64,000 nucleotides of DNA from Gudongella oleilytica (lineage in GTDB: Bacteria > Bacillota > Clostridia > Tissierellales > Tissierellaceae), in assembly GCF_004101785.1 (NCBI RefSeq), contig NZ_CP035130.1, positions 1,302,001-1,366,000 on the forward strand, written 5' to 3'. Under the pieces are notes generated by a model, which ran no database searches, was not told where the DNA came from, and worked only from the letters and a program-made list of their open reading frames with translations. Shown one piece after another: positions 35,859 through 44,737 of the stretch. Position 1 is the first letter of the stretch. Each line of letters starts with the position of its first letter. The translations under genes and the position numbers were made by a program.

Positions 35859-36596
35859 TTATTCTGCTTTGATTCTTTTCTTTTTCCAGATGAGATAAGC
35901 TCCACCTGACATTATTATTGCAAGGCTGATTAGTTGAGCTACTCTAAAGGGTCCAAGCATAAGGCTGTCTGTCCTTAGTCCTTCAATAAAGAACCTGCCT
36001 ACTGAATAAAGAATCAGATAAAGGAGGTATATTTCTCCCTCAACAGTTGCCTTCTTCCTTCTATACCATAGCAAAAATCCGAATACGAGAAGGTTCCATA
36101 TCGACTCGTAAAGGAAAGTCGGATGCACCTTTACACCATCTATCATTATACCCCAGGGAAGATCTGTTGGTCCCCCATGGGCCTCCTGATTTGCAAAATT
36201 GCCCCATCTTCCTATTGCCTGTCCTAATATCAAGCTTGGCGCTACAATATCGGCAAGTTTCCAGAAGCTCTCCTTCCTTACCTTTGCAAATATAATGGCG
36301 ACAAGTGTTCCTGCGATTATAACTCCGTGGATCGCAAGGCCTCCACCTCTTATATTCAAGATCTGAGATGGATTTTTGCTGTAATAGTCCCACATGAAGA
36401 TGACGTAGTAGGCTCTTGCACCTATTATCGCTGCAGGTACTGCGAAAAGAAGCATGTCAATGAGTGTCTCTTCCTTTACTCCCTTTCTCTTTGCCTCCTT
36501 CAAGGCGAGTACTGTTCCTATCAGTACAGCTGATGCTATCAATAAACCATACCATCTGATCTCTAATCCAAAAATACTGAATGCAACTGCCAACAC
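35859..36596 (-). CDS. lgt: prolipoprotein diacylglyceryl transferase
   Basis: 245 residues with about seven membrane helices. Transfers diacylglycerol from phosphatidylglycerol to the lipobox cysteine of prolipoproteins. The Lgt signature GRWGNFANQEAHGG is intact, and the essential histidine region LAIHGVII is present. The start is taken as GTG 36596, 7 nt after GGTGG; the in-frame TTG at 36614 lies in the SD. It follows the M16 peptidase gene closely and ends at a strong terminator. Confidence 0.95.
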   Translation of the reverse strand: MLAVAFSIFGLEIRWYGLLIASAVLIGTVLALKEAKRKGVKEETLIDMLLFAVPAAIIGARAYYVIFMWDYYSKNPSQILNIRGGGLAIHGVIIAGTLVAIIFAKVRKESFWKLADIVAPSLILGQAIGRWGNFANQEAHGGPTDLPWGIMIDGVKVHPTFLYESIWNLLVFGFLLWYRRKKATVEGEIYLLYLILYSVGRFFIEGLRTDSLMLGPFRVAQLISLAIIMSGGAYLIWKKKRIKAE

Positions 36597-36624
36597 ATTA
36601 TGACCACCTTTCAATTTGCTGCTC

Positions 36625-37914
36625 TTATTTTACCATACCTTCTGGCCATATTACAGACAGAACGCTTTCTCCACTGGAAAAATGTCTCTCAAATCTTTCC
36701 AAAAGATCCTCAAAGGTGGTTTCGGAGAGAAGATCGAGATAATCCATGAGGTAGAATCCCTGAAAATAAAGGTCAGTCAAATTGTTTGCTATAAACTCAA
36801 CAGAATTAAGACCCATGAGGAATCTTCCCATTTCCTTTTTCTTCGCACGTAGAAAAGCATCTTCGTTTAGCGGGGACGTTTTATTGCTCATAAGTTCAAC
36901 TACCAGCTGGTATACCCTTTTAGGGTCATCACTTTGGCCTACGATCATAGACTGGCCGTAATCCGATTTTCCTGAATAATAAGCTCCAAAGCTTGAGTCT
37001 ATAAGACCTTGTGAGTAAATATCCTGATAAAACTCCGAGCTCTCAGATAACAAAATATCCAGAAGCATGTTGGTCACTATGTCTTTTTTAACTGAGGCCT
37101 TCCCAGTCTTTCCTGGATCTGTATCTTTGAAGCCAATATAAAATAGAGGTTTTGACGTTGACATGTAATCTTCAATGAAATTCTGACGCACAACCGCAGG
37201 CTCCTCAGGATAGTACTTGACAGGTGTTCCTGCATCTGCAGGGAAACGTCTGGATGCCTTATTGACCGCCTCAGCAATTCTATCCAGCTCCAGATCACCC
37301 ACTACAAAAAGTACCATATTCGATGGATGATAGAACCTGTTATAAGCAAGGAGAAGGTCCTCTTTGTATATTTCCCTGATACTGTCAATAGTTCCTGCTA
37401 TATCATCCTTAACGGGATGGTTATGGTACATGGCACTCAAGCAATTGAAGTATACTCTCCACCTGGGGTTATCCCTGTACATCTGAATTTCCTGACCAAT
37501 TATCCCCTTCTCCTTCTCGATGTTCTCATCGGTCAGGTATGGGTTTTGGACAAATTCAACCAGCAGGGACAGGCTGTCATAAAAATTATCAGAGGTACTG
37601 AATAGGTAGGAGGTCTGGTCGAAGTTGGTGTAGGCATTGACGTTAGCACCATATTTTGCAAACCTTTCAAATATATTCCTATCCGGATCCTCAAAGAGCT
37701 TATGCTCCAGGAAATGTGCAGTCCCATTCGGAAGCTTGATTATCTTTCCATTAGGTTTCTCGGTAAAGCTGGTATGATTAGAGCCAAAGCTGGTTGAGAA
37801 AATTGCATACTTCTTAGTAAAGCCTTTTTTGGGGTAGTAGTACAAATTGATGCCATTTTCCAGCTGGAGATGGATCAAGCCTTCATCAAGAATATTGTTC
37901 CAGATTCTCTTCAT
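36625..37914 (-). CDS. M16 family metallopeptidase with intact zinc site (YmfH-like)
   Basis: 429 residues, two M16 half-domains. The inverted zinc motif H67-F-L-E70-H71 is present in NGTAHFLEHKLFEDPD, with a downstream glutamate in EKEKGIIGQEIQMYRDNP. It is the catalytic partner of the next gene upstream, which lacks the motif; such pairs usually form a heterodimer. The start at 37914 (MKRIWNNILDEG) has AGGAGGGAG and overlaps the partner gene by 29 nt. The substrate is unknown. Confidence 0.88.
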   Translation of the reverse strand: MKRIWNNILDEGLIHLQLENGINLYYYPKKGFTKKYAIFSTSFGSNHTSFTEKPNGKIIKLPNGTAHFLEHKLFEDPDRNIFERFAKYGANVNAYTNFDQTSYLFSTSDNFYDSLSLLVEFVQNPYLTDENIEKEKGIIGQEIQMYRDNPRWRVYFNCLSAMYHNHPVKDDIAGTIDSIREIYKEDLLLAYNRFYHPSNMVLFVVGDLELDRIAEAVNKASRRFPADAGTPVKYYPEEPAVVRQNFIEDYMSTSKPLFYIGFKDTDPGKTGKASVKKDIVTNMLLDILLSESSEFYQDIYSQGLIDSSFGAYYSGKSDYGQSMIVGQSDDPKRVYQLVVELMSNKTSPLNEDAFLRAKKKEMGRFLMGLNSVEFIANNLTDLYFQGFYLMDYLDLLSETTFEDLLERFERHFSSGESVLSVIWPEGMVK

Positions 37915-39190
37915 CAGTCTCTCCCTCCTTCCCATTAAGAAAATATATCGTGTCGAGAGTTACAGTATCCATAGCACTGATTACCTTATCTCTGTCGGTT
38001 TTTTCTAAATCACCCAGCATATTCTCGAGGTTTCTTTCATCCTTTGAGATCACCTTTCCAAGGAAAAATTCTGATATCATTTGGTTGCTGTCTACAATTG
38101 ACCTGCCTGAGTTCTCTAATGATTTTTTTGCTATCTGAAGGTCCTCATCTGAGAAATCTCCAGATTTTAACCTGGAAACCTGATCGAGTATCAAATCGAG
38201 AACTTGCTTGTAGTTTGAAAACTGAATGCCGGCATCGGCAAGTATTATGGACTTGTGCTTTATAAGTCTGGAGGAAGCATAGTATGCAAGGCTTTTTTCC
38301 TCCCTTACAGTCTTAAACATATGGGAGTTGGGTCCACCTCCCAAAAGCTCATTTCCTACGAGCAATCCGTTATAAAGCTCGTGCTCATACGGTATAGAAG
38401 ATCTGAAGCCTAATACCAGCTTTCCTTGTGAAACGGACAACTTCTCCTCGACCTGACGTTTAGACATGTAATTCTCCGGTATGATTTCTCTAGGGATAAA
38501 AAGGATTTCCCGTCTATTATGAAGCTCTGCGGGTAACAACTGTTCAAGCTCCAGTCCATCGGGATTCCCCACAAAGAAAATTTCTATAGGACTAGTCATC
38601 AGGATGCTTCGATAATGTTCATATAGCTTTCTGCCATCTATGGCTTCTACATCCTCCTCGTATCCAAGGCTGTATATGCCAAACTTCTCTCCCTTGCACA
38701 TCTCCTCAATACAGCGGCTTATGGCATAATTTCTCTTGTCATTGATCCTGCTTCTTATTCTTGAGATAAGTATTCTCTTTTCCTGGAAAATGTAGTTGTC
38801 ATCAAAGCTTCCATTGACAATTACCGGATCAAATAACACACCTTTTAAAAGATTGACTGCTTCTTTGCCTGATTTTTTATCTCCTGTAAATTTTGGATCA
38901 GCCCATTCTATAGATGCCTTAACAATCTGTCTCTCTCCTCTTTTTGAGGATCCCAGGTCAAGGCTTGCGCCATACAATTCCTCAAGTTTCCTTTCCAACA
39001 GGAGTTTTGTTGGAAAGCTTCTTGATCCTCTTTCAAGTACCATGGGCAGTAATGCATTCAATGTTACTTCATCTTTTTCCAGCGGCCTTATAAGGTTCAC
39101 TGTCAAAAGATTCGATTTGAATTTATCGGTTTCTACAATATTAAGGAATATCCCATTGCTTAAGGCTATTCGATTTGATTTAAGCTCCAT
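37886..39190 (-). CDS. M16 family peptidase-like protein without zinc motif (YmfF-like)
   Basis: 434 residues with M16 fold features (SRSFPTKLLLERKLEELYGASLDLG, GGGPNSHMFKTVREEKSLAYYASS). Where HxxEH is expected it reads PMVLERGSRSF, so it cannot bind zinc the usual way. The C-terminal half has the conserved substrate-binding R/Y region around REEKSLAYYASS. It likely supports the adjacent catalytic subunit, as in other clostridial and bacillar YmfF/YmfH pairs. The start at 39190 has GGAAGGAG upstream. Confidence 0.85.
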   Translation of the reverse strand: MELKSNRIALSNGIFLNIVETDKFKSNLLTVNLIRPLEKDEVTLNALLPMVLERGSRSFPTKLLLERKLEELYGASLDLGSSKRGERQIVKASIEWADPKFTGDKKSGKEAVNLLKGVLFDPVIVNGSFDDNYIFQEKRILISRIRSRINDKRNYAISRCIEEMCKGEKFGIYSLGYEEDVEAIDGRKLYEHYRSILMTSPIEIFFVGNPDGLELEQLLPAELHNRREILFIPREIIPENYMSKRQVEEKLSVSQGKLVLGFRSSIPYEHELYNGLLVGNELLGGGPNSHMFKTVREEKSLAYYASSRLIKHKSIILADAGIQFSNYKQVLDLILDQVSRLKSGDFSDEDLQIAKKSLENSGRSIVDSNQMISEFFLGKVISKDERNLENMLGDLEKTDRDKVISAMDTVTLDTIYFLNGKEGETDEENLEQYS

Positions 39191-39262
39191 TTTACCACTC
39201 CTTCCAGCATTCATTTAGAATGCGTACAGGTGTTGTATACCCAAATTGAGGGCGTCTCAAAT

Positions 39263-39286
39263 CAAAAAGAGGGCTTATCAGCCCTC
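39263..39286 (-). terminator. deoC terminator containing the stop codon
   Basis: GAGGGCTGATAAGCCCTC (39269-39286) with a TTTTT run on the minus strand. The TGA stop of deoC is part of the stem-loop. Confidence 0.85.
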
Positions 39287-39925
39287 GATTATTTTTATAC
39301 CCGAACTTGTTCCTATTCTGGTTGCCCCAGCTTCTATCATCTTTATTGCCGTTTCCCTGTCCCTCACTCCGCCTGAAGCCTTTACCTCAAGGTTGTCGCC
39401 CACCACGGACTTCATTAGCGCAACATCCTCAACAGTAGCTCCGCCAGTGCTAAATCCTGTAGAAGTCTTAACAAAATGAGCCCCTGCAGACTTTGAAAGC
39501 TCGCATGCCTTCCTCTTCTCCTCATCCGTCAATAGACAGGTTTCAATTATGACCTTTACTATTGCCTGTCCCCGGCATGCATCGACAACTGCTTTGATAT
39601 CATCCTCGACAAGCTTATAGTCTCCTTCCTTCAAAGCGCCAATATTGATCACCATGTCGATTTCATCTGCACCTTTAAGGACCGAGTCCTTAGTTTCGAA
39701 AACCTTTGTTTCTGTTGTATTAGCTCCCAAGGGAAACCCAACCACAGTGGCAACCTTTACATCTGTTCCCTTTAAAAGCTCCTTACATAGCACTACATGT
39801 GAGGGATTTACACACACCGCCTTGAAGCCGTATTGAACAGCTTCATTACACAGCTTTCTTATGCCTGCTTTGCCAGCATCAGGTTTAAGGAGGGTGTGGT
39901 CGATAGCTTTGGATATATCCATCAT
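39278..39925 (-). CDS. deoC: deoxyribose-phosphate aldolase
   Basis: 215 residues. Class I aldolase splitting deoxyribose-5-phosphate into glyceraldehyde-3-phosphate and acetaldehyde. Schiff-base lysine region [10 protein letters not shown] and second lysine [14 protein letters not shown] are intact; the N-terminus is [12 protein letters not shown]. The start is placed at 39925 because an AGGAG SD lies 8 nt before; the GTG nine bases earlier is inside it. It lies 11 nt after pduL and shares its promoter. Confidence 0.96.
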   Translation of the reverse strand: MMDISKAIDHTLLKPDAGKAGIRKLCNEAVQYGFKAVCVNPSHVVLCKELLKGTDVKVATVVGFPLGANTTETKVFETKDSVLKGADEIDMVINIGALKEGDYKLVEDDIKAVVDACRGQAIVKVIIETCLLTDEEKRKACELSKSAGAHFVKTSTGFSTGGATVEDVALMKSVVGDNLEVKASGGVRDRETAIKMIEAGATRIGTSSGIKIIEG

Positions 39926-39936
39926 TTGGATCACTC

Positions 39937-40509
39937 CTATTTAATTAATTCAACAAGATCTCCGTTTCTTACTCCGGAAGCATTTCCTTCCTCGAGATCA
40001 ACGTGCATTTCGAGAGCATAAGTTGGATGTACCCTTACAAGTACATTGTCAAATATCAACCCTCTTGGCCCAGGTACCTTTATGCTTACAATATCTTTGT
40101 CCTTCACGCCATACTCTTCTCCATCCAGGGTATGCATATGGATGTGTCTGGCCGCAACTATTACTCCTTTTTCCAGCTCTACCTCCCCATTGGGTCCTAT
40201 TACCTTTACGCCTGGTGTCTCATTCAACTCACCTGAGTTTCTGACAATTGGCTGTACTCCTAAAGCGAATGCATCTGCAATGGATACCTCGATTTGAGTA
40301 TCTGGTCTTACCGGTCCAAGAATCCTTACACCCTTAAGTGTCCCCTTAGGTCCAACTACATCTACCTTCTCATTACATGCATATTGGCCTGGTTGTGACA
40401 GATCCTTCATCTTAGTTAACTCATAGCCTTCGCCGAAAAGTATCTCAAGGTCTTTTTGGCTGACGTGGATATGCTTGTTTGATAATGCGATCGGCAACTT
40501 AGTTTTCAT
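39937..40509 (-). CDS. pduL: PduL-type phosphotransacylase
   Basis: 190 residues. Transfers acyl groups between CoA and phosphate. Both zinc-binding histidine motifs are present: SNKHIHVS near residue 10 and AARHIHMH near residue 120. There is no N-terminal encapsulation peptide and no microcompartment gene nearby, so it is probably a cytosolic phosphotransacetylase converting acetyl-CoA to acetyl phosphate. It precedes deoC, whose product acetaldehyde could feed acetyl-CoA, although no aldehyde dehydrogenase is encoded here. Confidence 0.93.
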   Translation of the reverse strand: MKTKLPIALSNKHIHVSQKDLEILFGEGYELTKMKDLSQPGQYACNEKVDVVGPKGTLKGVRILGPVRPDTQIEVSIADAFALGVQPIVRNSGELNETPGVKVIGPNGEVELEKGVIVAARHIHMHTLDGEEYGVKDKDIVSIKVPGPRGLIFDNVLVRVHPTYALEMHVDLEEGNASGVRNGDLVELIK

Positions 40510-40542
40510 AGTAAACCTCCTCGTAATTCTGAATATAGTATA

Positions 40543-40571
40543 ATTATAACTGTTTTTTGTGCTTAATACAA
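40543..40571 (-). promoter_or_regulatory. Promoter of pduL-deoC
   Basis: Minus strand TTGTAT (40566-40571), 17-nt spacer, TATAAT (40543-40548), about 35 nt before the pduL start. A TTGACA further upstream is too far from this -10. Confidence 0.7.
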
Positions 40572-40601
40572 AGACATTGTCAATAGTTGGTCAATTTCTC
40601 T

Positions 40602-40631
40602 GAAAAGCAGCCTCCGTCAGCTGACGGAGGC
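40602..40631 (-). terminator. folT terminator with a loop-free palindrome containing the stop codon
   Basis: GCCTCCGTCAG/CTGACGGAGGC (40610-40631) is a perfect 22-bp palindrome followed by TGCTTTTC on the minus strand. The last codons of the ECF gene and its TGA (40617-40619) are within it. Confidence 0.7.
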
Positions 40632-41171
40632 ATAATTTTTAAGATATTTCAAAAGGTATCGTATTATTATCGAATGAAGTGGTATGCTAATAAGAGCTGC
40701 AATTACCCTGGTGGGGAGAAGTATAAAAAAGCCCTTCCCGTATAAATTTGAAAGCCAATAGGTGTTCAGACCAAGTGATATTACAACCGCAGTTACAGCA
40801 ACTGCTAAAAGGATCTTTTTGAATGAGAACCTTGATTCATAGCTTCCGTTATTTCCATACATAAGCATGAAAATTCCCGGTATTACTCCCCATAATATGG
40901 AGCTAAGAGTAAAGCCAGGGTGATATGGTCCCTGGGGATTGATCAAAAACCCTATGATATCTGCCGCAAGCCCTGTAAGTCCTCCCACCAAGGGCCCAAA
41001 CATGAATCCAGACATCATAAGAGGTACATCTCCAAAGCTGATACGTAATGCCGGCACTCCAGCCAGAGGCACCATTATATAGGCGAACCTGGTCATTACA
41101 ATGGAAATAGCAACAAGAAATCCTGCTTTTACCATTGTTCTTAAGTTGATTTTGCCACCTTCTCTTTGCAT
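40617..41171 (-). CDS. folT: ECF transporter S component, folate family (FolT-like)
   Basis: 184 residues with about six membrane helices (for example VKAGFLVAISIVMTRFAYIM and MMSGFMFGPLVGGLTGLAADIIGF). It has the S-component pattern of substrate-binding membrane proteins that dock to a shared EcfAAT module, not encoded here. Folate specificity is supported by the tetrahydrofolate riboswitch directly upstream and the family match. The ATG at 41171 has AAAGGAG 6 nt upstream, and this SD is predicted to pair with CCTTTCTTT in the leader. Confidence 0.92.
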   Translation of the reverse strand: MQREGGKINLRTMVKAGFLVAISIVMTRFAYIMVPLAGVPALRISFGDVPLMMSGFMFGPLVGGLTGLAADIIGFLINPQGPYHPGFTLSSILWGVIPGIFMLMYGNNGSYESRFSFKKILLAVAVTAVVISLGLNTYWLSNLYGKGFFILLPTRVIAALISIPLHSIIIRYLLKYLKNYASVS

Positions 41172-41320
41172 TTTTTTCTCCTTTCTTTGTCGACAGTACT
41201 GCCAACTAAAGAAAGGTTCTTTAATTGTCAGCGGATGCGGTAAAGAATCGCAGAGTCATCTTTCGTCCAAAGGCAACTTCCCATCCCGTGGCACTTAACG
41301 CTCTTTACCTACTCTGTCTA
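41172..41320 (-). promoter_or_regulatory. Tetrahydrofolate riboswitch with SD-sequestering hairpin
   Basis: Aptamer at about 41225-41320. The minus strand shows AGAGTAGG, AGAGCGTTAAGTG, GGGATGGGAAGTTGCC, GACGAAAG and CCGCATCCGCT in the order of the THF (folE/folT-type) consensus, with GGTAAAG pairing CTTTACC to close it. Downstream, CCTTTCTTT (about 41209-41218) can pair with AAAGAAAGG, which contains the SD of folT, so control is probably translational. Bound folate would be expected to reduce folate uptake. Confidence 0.92.
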
Positions 41321-41380
41321 ACGGTTAATTTTTTCTATAGGCTGATTGTTTCAACCAGCTTATTTATACCCAAATGTCAA

Positions 41381-42052
41381 CTACATACGCTGCCACTTGA
41401 ATCTACCAATTCCATAGGTCCCCTTTCGGAACAATATGTATCCGATTAGCTGACCAATAACCACATATTTGATAAAACTTATACCGATTTTTATGGCTAT
41501 GTTTATAAAAAACGGCTCAGGAAGCATCTGTATCAACAGATCTGTCCGGGGATCCAATATCCATAGATCATTGTCGAAAAATATTTCGTGAAAGTAAATG
41601 AAGTATTTTGTAAAATCTGTTCTTGCAAGAATGGCAACAATTAAAACCAATAAGTAATTCAGAAATAACCCCAATCCCAGCCATTTGCCAGCAAATTTAG
41701 TCTCAAGCTTTATTATGAAATAAGCCGCAACTGCAAGTGCGGATATTAAGGAAACAAATTTGACAAGTCTGGCAAGATCAAAAAGTGAGAGAACATCCTC
41801 CATATGCTGTATCTCTTTCTGATTAAAATGAGTATCCAGTAAGGAGTCATCCTTCCCCTTGAGATAATCAATTATGTCCTTTGATACAAGCTCCAGTTCT
41901 TCCTCAGTCTTCCCGGTTGTATCATATACTGCGTTATTTTTAAATGATTCAGTGTAATACTCAAGATCATAAGCATTTTCCTCTATGGCAAGCACTAAGG
42001 CCAGCAGAGATATTGATAATACAAGTATGATCACCAAGAATTTTCTTATCAT
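41381..42052 (-). CDS. DUF1461 integral membrane protein (TIGR01906 family)
   Basis: 223 residues. N-terminal helix (FLVIILVLSISLLALVLAI), an extracytoplasmic segment, and three further helices. The family hallmark FHEIFFDNDLWILDP.TDLLIQMLPE is clear. Function is unknown. The ATG at 42052 has GGAGGAGGG upstream. A 61-nt gap separates its stop from the THF riboswitch of the next gene. Confidence 0.85.
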   Translation of the reverse strand: MIRKFLVIILVLSISLLALVLAIEENAYDLEYYTESFKNNAVYDTTGKTEEELELVSKDIIDYLKGKDDSLLDTHFNQKEIQHMEDVLSLFDLARLVKFVSLISALAVAAYFIIKLETKFAGKWLGLGLFLNYLLVLIVAILARTDFTKYFIYFHEIFFDNDLWILDPRTDLLIQMLPEPFFINIAIKIGISFIKYVVIGQLIGYILFRKGTYGIGRFKWQRM

Positions 42053-42075
42053 TCATGCCCTCCTCCCGGTCAAGA

Positions 42076-42102
42076 AAACAGGGATAGATCAAATTCTATC
42101 CC
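42076..42102 (-). terminator. yebC terminator
   Basis: GGGATAGA/TCTATCCC with a 6-nt loop (42081-42102) followed by TGTTTTC on the minus strand, 8 nt after the yebC stop. Confidence 0.7.
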
Positions 42103-42109
42103 AAGCGTG

Positions 42110-42835
42110 CTAAATATCCCAGTTATGATATACTTCCTGCACGTCGTCATTGTCCTCAAGCATGTCTATCAATTTTTCCATGTTTTTAACATCTTCCTCT
42201 GCTTCCAAAGTGGTATAAGTCTGGGGTATGAAGGTAAGCTCAGCAGCGGCAAACTTGTAGCCAGCATCCTCGAGCCCATTTCTTACTGCGTTGAAGCTGG
42301 CGGGACTTGTGATTATCTCAAATCCATCCTCCTCTGAGGTGAAGTCCTCTGCTCCCAGCTCTATTGCCAGCAGCGTCAGCTCATCTTCGTCTATCTCATC
42401 AGTTTTTTCAATTGCAATAAGCCCTTTCCTATCAAACATGAATGCAACAGATCCGCTTTGTCCCAGGTTCCCACCGAATTTATCGAAGGCATGCCTTACG
42501 TCGGATGCAGTTCTGTTTCTATTATCAGTTAAGCAGTTTACGATCACAGCAACTCCTGAAGGACCGTAGCCTTCATATATTATCTCCTCGAAGGACTCGG
42601 AGCCCATCTCGCCTGTCCCCTTTTTAATGGCTCGTTCTATGTTGTCATTAGGCATATTTTCAGCCTTTGCCTTATCGATAGCCGCTTTAAGGGAAGGATT
42701 ATAATCAGGGTCTCCTCCACCATCCTTTGCGGCAACCATAATATACCGGGCTAACTTAGTGAATATCTTGCCTCTTCTGGCATCTTCCTTGCCCTTTTTA
42801 TGCTTAATGGTACTCCATTTGGAATGTCCTGACAT
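42110..42835 (-). CDS. yebC: YebC/PmpR family DNA-binding regulatory protein
   Basis: 241 residues with the conserved N-terminus [30 protein letters not shown], the [17 protein letters not shown] motif and [18 protein letters not shown]. Members have been described as transcriptional regulators and, more recently, as factors easing ribosome stalling at proline-rich motifs. A TGCTAAAAT extended -10 lies at 42867-42875. Confidence 0.95.
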   Translation of the reverse strand: MSGHSKWSTIKHKKGKEDARRGKIFTKLARYIMVAAKDGGGDPDYNPSLKAAIDKAKAENMPNDNIERAIKKGTGEMGSESFEEIIYEGYGPSGVAVIVNCLTDNRNRTASDVRHAFDKFGGNLGQSGSVAFMFDRKGLIAIEKTDEIDEDELTLLAIELGAEDFTSEEDGFEIITSPASFNAVRNGLEDAGYKFAAAELTFIPQTYTTLEAEEDVKNMEKLIDMLEDNDDVQEVYHNWDI

Positions 42836-42894
42836 AATTTCACCTCTCCTTTGATTTAACTTAAATATTTTAGCATAAGAGGGAAACTATTTCA

Positions 42895-43617
42895 CTAATT
42901 ATTTTCAAATCTTGGTGGGTAGACTCTCTTATGTGCGCTGTTTCTGTTCATCCTTTGAATTTTCTCGACTATATCCTCTGGTCCCTCTCCGGTGAGAATG
43001 TAATTGTCAAGAATATCATAGGAAAAGCCCATTTCTTTTTCGTCGGTCTGATTTTCCCACAATCCTGCACTTGGTGCCTTTAATATTACTTCAGAAGGTA
43101 CACCCAAAGCTCTGGCAAGATCCCTTACCTCGCTCTTTACAAAGTCAGCGATCGGTAACAGATCGACCCCACTATCGCCATACTTTGTGAAATATCCTAC
43201 TTCAAGCTCTGATTTATTGCTTGTCCCGCAAACCAGATATCCCATCTCCTGTGCAAAATAATACAGTGTCATCATCCTAAGTCTGGGCTTGAGATTAGCC
43301 CTGGCAAGTACGCCCTCGCCTTCAAATGGCAGTGCCTTCAGAAAGGAATGGTAAACAGGAGCAAGATCTACTGTTGCAGTATCAAGCTCGAAGACTGATG
43401 CTACCAGGATAGCGTCCTTCTCATCCTGAGGATTGCTGTTTATAGGCATGATGACCCCAAGACTCTCACCTGGGAATGCTTTCTTTGCCAAAGCAGCAAC
43501 AACAGCAGAATCAATTCCGCCACTAAGCCCGAATACTACCCCTTTTGCTCCAGCATTAGACACTTGTTCTCTTAACCATTCCACAATGCTTTCAATAGTT
43601 TTGCCCGTTTCCTTCAC
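42895..43617 (-). CDS. nadE: NH3-dependent NAD+ synthetase
   Basis: 240 residues. Converts nicotinic acid adenine dinucleotide and ammonia to NAD+. The PP-loop FGLSGGIDSAVVAALA is at the N-terminus, with GTSNKSELEVGYFTKYGDSG and SAGLWENQTDEKEMGFSY downstream. No glutaminase domain. GTG start with GGGGGG 7 nt upstream. Confidence 0.96.
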   Translation of the reverse strand: MKETGKTIESIVEWLREQVSNAGAKGVVFGLSGGIDSAVVAALAKKAFPGESLGVIMPINSNPQDEKDAILVASVFELDTATVDLAPVYHSFLKALPFEGEGVLARANLKPRLRMMTLYYFAQEMGYLVCGTSNKSELEVGYFTKYGDSGVDLLPIADFVKSEVRDLARALGVPSEVILKAPSAGLWENQTDEKEMGFSYDILDNYILTGEGPEDIVEKIQRMNRNSAHKRVYPPRFENN

Positions 43618-43651
43618 TAGGTGGCCCCCCTGTCATAAATGTGTGTTTTTC

Positions 43652-44053
43652 TTAGTGTGCTCCCTTTTTAAGGGTAGCATATACACAGTCATCAGTAAGG
43701 AAGTTAAGACCAAGCTCCTCTGCCTTTGCTACGACTTCATCGTTGTATGTTCCCGGTTGGAAGAAAATATACTCTATCCCATTTTCCTTTGCTTCCTCAA
43801 GTATCGTGATGCTTAATCTCGGAGGAACGACCATGTCTATGATATCAACCTTCTCAGGCAGCTCTGACAGTGATTTATATATTCTGTCTCCCTCAAGCTC
43901 ATCGTAATTTGGGCTGATACCATAGGTAGTATAGCCATGTTCCTTCAATGTTTTCCATATCTTGTAGCCAAATTTGTCTTTGTTTCCGGAAACGCCGACG
44001 ACTGCCCAATTTTTAAGACTCATCATTTTTTCCTTCAATTCATTACTTGACAT
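43652..44053 (-). CDS. CoA-binding domain protein (YccU-like)
   Basis: 133 residues, a single Rossmann CoA-binding domain: NWAVVGVSGNKDKFGYKI, YGISPNYDELEGDRIYKSL, IDMVVPPRLSITILEEAKENGI and IFFQPGTYNDEVVAKAEELG. It resembles the N-terminal domain of acyl-CoA synthetases (ADP-forming) but stands alone. Physiological role unknown. Its stop lies 34 nt before nadE. Confidence 0.88.
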   Translation of the reverse strand: MSSNELKEKMMSLKNWAVVGVSGNKDKFGYKIWKTLKEHGYTTYGISPNYDELEGDRIYKSLSELPEKVDIIDMVVPPRLSITILEEAKENGIEYIFFQPGTYNDEVVAKAEELGLNFLTDDCVYATLKKGAH

Positions 44054-44069
44054 AATATCACCTCGCCTA

Positions 44070-44732
44070 TTATATACCCCTGCCCGGCATGTATCTCACT
44101 CCATCTTTTATCGGCAGGTAAATTCCTCCCGCACTCTCTATTAGTGCTGAACCGCTGGTCATCTCATTCATATCTGCCATAAACCTCTCGATGTCTTTAT
44201 TTGGGATAGAGATTCTCAGCTTAACGTTATCCTCAAAGATTATTTCGTCAGGCTCGATTCCACTATCTCTGAGATAGTTTTCCAGTTTTCCAAAGGCTGT
44301 GTAGCCTATTTGAACCTTAAGTATTTCAAATGGCATCATTTCAACTATTACTGCACTATCAAGCGCTATCTTGGCTCCCTTGGTATACGCTCTGACCAAC
44401 CCTCCGCCTCCGAGCTTTATTCCGCCAAAATACCTTGTGACAACGACGGCAACATGCTTAAGGTTTTCCTTCTTTATGACCTCCAGTATCGGGATCCCGG
44501 CAGTCCCCGAGGGCTCTCCATCATCACTGAAGCGCTGGAGATTTCCACCTACTCCAGTTATATAAGCATAAACATTATGAGTGGCATTTCGATGCTCTTC
44601 TTTTACTGACTGAATAAATGATATTGCCTGTTCTTCATCCTCGACTGCCGTGCAGTGACCGATGAATCTGGATTTATTGATTATAAATTCATCAGATCCA
44701 AAGCCTGCTACCGTTTTATAGCCAATGTCCAT
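44070..44732 (-). CDS. YigZ/IMPACT family protein
   Basis: 220 residues. N-terminal IMPACT domain with FIINKSRFIGHCTAVEDEEQA, DDGEPSGTAGIPILEVIK and VVVTRYFGGIKLGGGGLVRAY, followed by a C-terminal DUF1949 ferredoxin-like domain. Bacterial members have no firm role; eukaryotic IMPACT regulates translation. It lies between a Nudix-like gene and the CoA-binding gene. Confidence 0.92.
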   Translation of the reverse strand: MDIGYKTVAGFGSDEFIINKSRFIGHCTAVEDEEQAISFIQSVKEEHRNATHNVYAYITGVGGNLQRFSDDGEPSGTAGIPILEVIKKENLKHVAVVVTRYFGGIKLGGGGLVRAYTKGAKIALDSAVIVEMMPFEILKVQIGYTAFGKLENYLRDSGIEPDEIIFEDNVKLRISIPNKDIERFMADMNEMTSGSALIESAGGIYLPIKDGVRYMPGRGI

Positions 44733-44737
44733 AATGC

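Noticed and set aside
40543-40590. TTGACA upstream of pduL as the -35 element
   Set aside because: It lies 29 nt from the TATAAT; TTGTAT at 17 nt fits better.
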